Source: Seriola aureovittata
Taxonomy: Eukaryota; Chordata; Actinopteri; Carangiformes; Carangidae
Assembly (NCBI RefSeq): GCF_021018895.1
Contig: NC_079379.1
Span: forward strand, 24,907,776 to 24,971,775
Reading direction: 5' to 3'
Length of the DNA stretch: 64,000 nt
Part shown: piece by piece, positions 60,201-64,000 of the stretch
How the letters are laid out: each line of letters opens with the position of its first letter
How positions within the stretch are numbered: the stretch's first letter is position 1
Translations under genes and position numbers: made by a program
The notes under the pieces: model-generated
Databases searched by the model: none
The model's input: the letters and a program-made list of their open reading frames with translations, nothing else
What the model was told of the DNA's origin: nothing

Positions 60201-62378
60201 ACGACCAGTGCACATCCTAAATACAGTAATACAAGACATACATAGAATTTCATCATAATAAGTTACAGTAAGATATTCACAGAGAGTCCGTCAGTTTTTA
60301 TTAATTACAATGAAACTGGTTTAAAAACCAAACAGCGGACGAGACGAGCGAGTGAGTGAGTGAGCGAGGAAACTGTTTCTGGGGATGAATACGTTTCGTC
60401 TTTAGAATCTGTTGCCTCTCTGCAGGGAAACTGGTCTGGACGAGATTTGCCACAAGCTGTGTGTTTGTAACGCCGTGCGAGACGCTGTGGAGGGAGAAGT
60501 GCTCAGCGTTCGTTTCCAGCAGCTGCTGCTGAAGCCCAGCAAACGAGTGGTGGACTTCATCTTAGAGGTAATCAGCATCAGAAGTCCTTAATTAGATCAA
60601 AGGAGTCTGAACTATCTCTTATCCCAGCATTAGGAAAAACTAGAGTCACCTCCTCGTGGTCGTATCCCTCCGCCACTCAGACTATAGTTCCAGGTCACAT
60701 CCTGTTTATCCAGAGTCAGAGAATATGAACCATCTGTGTCAAATTGTGTGTAATTTCTGTTTGATAAAAAGTGTCTTTGAGGTTTTTGGAGTTCCACGTG
60801 AGGTAAGGACTGATCTGACATTTTCTCATGGTGGGAAAGTTCTCGCACATTTGACTCCAGTTTTCTTCGTGCGGCAGGTTTGCACACGTTCTCTGGAGAA
60901 GGAGCGTCCGTCAGAGACATCCAGGAGAAACATGGCCACCTTCATGAAGTGAGTGACGCATCTTGTCTTTCTTACCAAGTCCAGACACAGGGACAGTTCC
61001 CCTTTATTTATTATAAGAGACACTGCAGCGTGTTCTCCAGTAGATGGGTCCTAACGATGACCCTCTGCCTCAGGACTCTGTGTGAAAGCCTGGAGGAGCT
61101 GCCTCTGGTGTTCGTGGTGTCGTCTCACAAGCTCTTCATGGAGCTGCTGAGGGAGGAGGAGAGGAAGGTCCTGGTGGAGCAGATGAGGAAGAGGTCGGCC
61201 ACCATCAACCTCAGCGCCAAACCTCTGCCTTCCTTCTACGACATCCCAGGTGCGGAGCTGAACCTTTCCTGACGTCCCTTTTGTTTCCTGTCAGAACGCC
61301 TCCAGTCATGTGACGCGTCTCTGAGCTTGTGATTGATGATATTTAACTTGTTCCTCCGGCAGCTTCAGCGAGTGTGAACATCGGGCAGCTGGAGCAGCAG
61401 CTCATCCTCTCACTGGAGCCGCGCAGGATCAGACAGATTCTCATCGAGCTCCACGGCATGGCCGAGCGACCCTTCTGGAGGGTCAACAGCAAGGTCAGAG
61501 GTCGCAGAACAGACCGGGAGAAAAAAACTCAAGTGCTAGTGTCAAAGACAGGATCGTCTTCTTTGTCTTGTCTTGAATGTTCTGACAAACACAGTGTAAT
61601 AATTAAAGCGCCTGGTCCTGTGTGCAGTGGGAGGTTCCTCCAGATTACATCAACGTGATCCTCGGCATCAAAGACAACCTGACCAAGGACCTAGTTTACA
61701 TCCTGATGGCCAAAGGACTGCACTGCATCTCCATAAAGGTCTGATGATGTCAGCAGCGAATCCCAGTGATGCTTTGAAATGAAAGTAGAAACATTAACCC
61801 CTCGTCCTCCTGTCGTCTCAGGACTTCGCCCACGCTCGGCAGCTCTTCTCCGCCTGCCTGGAGCTGGTCACCGAGTTCTCCCCGAAGCTGCGGCAGGTGA
61901 TGCTGAACGAGATGCTGCTGCTGGAGGTCCGAGCTCACGAGACGATGGCGGCCGAGGGCAGCAAGGAGCGACCGCCCCCCGACCTGGTCAGCAGGGTCAG
62001 AGGTTACCTGGAGATGAGGATTCACGGTGAGTGGACTGTGCGGTAAACCCCGCCCCCTGCCGCTGCAAGCTAGAACTATCAGGCAAAAGAAAAACACTTC
62101 TGGATGCATGTGAACATTAGATGAGACTGTTTCCAGGTGAGCAGCGTCACAACTTACACACCGCTGCGACATAACAGATCATTTATAAAGTGTGGACCAA
62201 ATATTTCTCTCACCGACCTGAAACATGTGAGTTACTGACGCTGTTTCTGTGTGCAGACCTTCCTCTGCGTCAGGTGGTGGGGGAGGAATGCGTCGCCTTC
62301 ATGTTGAACTGGAGGGAGAACGACTACCTGACTCTGCAGGTGCCGCCGTCTCTGGTCATGAACAACCCGTACATCAAG
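57213..62378 (+). CDS. ints8: Integrator complex subunit 8, 3' partial
   Basis: Sixteen coding exons in the window: 57213-57345, 57556-57730, 57904-58044, 58632-58703, 58829-58880, 58971-59150, 59370-59477, 59627-59779, 59894-59994, 60426-60567, 60878-60948, 61074-61249, 61363-61493, 61628-61738, 61822-62026, 62257-62378. They give 691 codons of about 995, and all junction phases agree; the rest lies beyond 64000. Seen: start MSAEAADR; WFEF at residues 25-28, the short motif reported to dock the PP2A scaffold; then QFLEQASKPSVNEQNQVQPP, PVLNMLLNELLC, DEKRLAGYWNAC, SASVNIGQLEQQLILSLEP, ILGIKDNLT, ELVTEFSPKLRQVMLNEMLL and ECVAFMLNWRENDYLTLQVP. Role: Integrator, a nuclear complex that cleaves snRNA and attenuated Pol II transcripts; INTS8 links it to PP2A. 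Helical repeat architecture is expected. No lesions seen. Confidence 0.96.
60642..60745 (-). repeat. DR1-repeat family, terminal fragment 6, in an ints8 intron
   Basis: Contains the terminal blocks 'ctcctcgtggtcgtatccct', 'ccgccactcagac' and 'gtttatccagagtcagag'. No DR1 remains. Confidence 0.7.
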
Positions 62379-63023
62379 GTAAGAAGTGTCTTCGTCTCTG
62401 CTTGAAAGTCCAGCGGCAGGTGAATGACGTCACTGAGTTACAGTGTTGGTTTAAAAGTCGATGTTTGTTCGGAGCTGTAAGAACAAAACATTTCACGATG
62501 GAGGGATCACACGTCACGTCTCCGTGTTTCAGCGCTTCATTTAACCATGTGATGGTCATGTGCTGACGTGACAGGGTTAACCCAACAGTAGAAACGTAGT
62601 GTCACGATCACAGTGAACAAAACCATCAGTTATCAGTGTTTTCACAAAAATGTTCAAAAGTGATAAAACAACCTGAAATCATTTCACCAGGTGTTTGTAT
62701 TTAAACACTGAACTAATATCATGTCCAGCTGTCGACGAGGGAACAGCTGTTTGTTTCCCGCTGAGAGTCTCACAGAGACTCAGTCAGTGATGTGTTCAGT
62801 TCACACTTAAGAACAACTAGTTCATGTGATTTTGTTCCGTTTTTTAAAAATAAATAAAGGTCGATATTGTTTTTCAATAGAACCTCCTTCTACTGATCCA
62901 TCAGCCGAATCCCTGCCGCTCCCAAACTAAATTATTATAAACCACTGAAGAATCAGAATCTGTGTTTGTTCATTAAACTGCTTCAGATGCTCAAACAAAC
63001 CGGCTTCAGCAGTGGTAGATGTG

Positions 63024-63179
63024 TCTGTACCGTCTGTACCGCCTGTACCGTCTGTACCGCCTGTACCGCCTGTACCGCCTGTACCGCCTGTACCGCCTGT
63101 ACCGTCTGTACCGCCTGTACCGCCTGTACCGTCTGTACCGTCTGTACCGCCTGTACCGTCTGTACCGTCTGTACCGCCG
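63024..63179. repeat. 9-bp minisatellite (ctgtaccgY)n in an ints8 intron
   Basis: About 17 tandem units alternating ctgtaccgc and ctgtaccgt. Because 9 is a multiple of 3, several frames stay open in both directions and mimic Arg-Tyr or Val-Pro-Pro repeats. Confidence 0.95.
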
Positions 63180-63357
63180 GCACCAGCCGAGCTGGGCCGT
63201 GTCTATGGAGACGTCACGCGGCGTGCCGTAAAACTGTCGTAAGACGTGAGCGGCGTTCACTCAACGTTCACGATCATCATTTGTAAACTGATTCGTTCAG
63301 TTCAGCGTTAACAAAAAAATGTGAACGCTCATGCACAACACTGGACACTGTAGACAC

Positions 63358-63395
63358 ACCTGTCACCTGTCACCTGTCACCTGTCACCTGTCCAG
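63358..63395. repeat. Short tandem repeats near the window end
   Basis: (acctgtc)n at 63358-63391. Similar short arrays follow: 'ctgaaaga' at 63604-63640 and 'taattaaccaca' at 63668-63720. Confidence 0.85.
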
Positions 63396-64000
63396 CACCG
63401 TGCTGTTAAATCAGCAGCTCACTGTCTCTGCTGCGTCTGGGTCTCTGTGGTCATGTGACATCACAGCAGAAAGTCCAACTCGTGCGACTGTGTAAAAGGA
63501 GTTTTCTCTTTTACCTGCTAACGTTGGTGTGAAACGGTTTTTAGAAGCTGTTTCTGCTTTCCGCCATTTTGAGTGACAGATAACAAACCTGCGTTTCATT
63601 CGTCTGAAAGACTGAAAGTCTGAAAGACTGAAAGACTGTTGCTGCCGCGCAGAACCTCCCGTTAGTCTAATTAACCACAGTAATTAACCACATTAATTAA
63701 CAACAGTAATTAACCACAGTGATTAGCCACAGTAATCGGCCACAGTTTAAACAGTGACACTAACCGTCTGACATTTCCACCGTGAAACCGAAAAGCGTTT
63801 CATCTCTATTGTAATGAGAAATATAGAAATGGTGTCCGACCCCTGTGACCCTCTATAACAGTGAACACTCCTGCACATAATGTGACGTGATCCACTGATC
63901 AGACTAGTTGCTCTGGAAACAGTGAGACAGGGTTTAATCCCAGCTGGTGATGATGGATCGTCCTCCGGATCCTGGTGGATCTGATGGTTAAAGACCGACG

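Larger units (their letters stand above)
62379..64000 (+). other. ints8 intron running out of the window
   Basis: No exon matching the next part of INTS8 (after NPYIK) was found. The sequence is intronic with minisatellites and AT-rich DNA. Confidence 0.6.

Noticed and set aside
63006..63286. Open frames encoding Arg-Tyr, Val-Pro or Cys-Thr repeats
   Set aside because: They come from the 9-bp minisatellite in an ints8 intron; no splice or start support.

Overview
The window is nuclear DNA from a ray-finned fish, most likely a percomorph teleost. This rests on intron-rich genes with short GT-AG introns, on vertebrate orthologues recognisable exon by exon, and on abundant teleost-type interspersed repeats and (CA)n/(GT)n microsatellites. 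There is no prokaryotic, organellar or viral gene content, no CRISPR array and no RNA gene I could support.

Layout. 1330-6103 (+): ankmy2, entered after its 5' exons, with one in-frame stop in an ankyrin exon. 6.1-16 kb: gene-poor, with a 0.8 kb foldback element, a lone candidate signal-peptide exon and two copies of a TIR element. 16050-17460 (-): sostdc1, a secreted BMP/Wnt antagonist with a visible TATA box. 17.5-19.9 kb: a shared upstream region between sostdc1 and ssr2, filled with a repeat family carrying nuclear-receptor-type DR1 sites. 19.9-23.1 kb (+): ssr2 (TRAP-beta). 24.1-36.4 kb (+): a divergent DAPK2-like kinase; one intron holds about 2.3 kb of a 17-bp minisatellite and another a second foldback element. 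39.6-45.2 kb (+): an unrecognised acidic/lysine-rich gene built from symmetrical phase-1 exons, each carrying a SSDDEPL-type motif, with a recent internal exon duplication. 46.9-53.3 kb (+): dpy19l4. 57.2 kb to beyond the window end (+): ints8, first 691 codons present.

The genes are not an operon and share no single pathway. From memory of human maps, ankmy2/sostdc1 and dpy19l4/ints8 are neighbour pairs, while SSR2 and DAPK2 lie on other human chromosomes. The interval therefore looks like a mosaic of ancestral blocks.

I found no self-contained new biological system. The best leads are the exon-repeat SDDEPL gene, the DR1-carrying repeat between two divergent promoters, the ankmy2 nonsense codon, the higher-order minisatellite, and two long foldback elements. 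Exon coordinates were read by eye from splice consensus and checked by reading-frame arithmetic; transcript ends are estimates.
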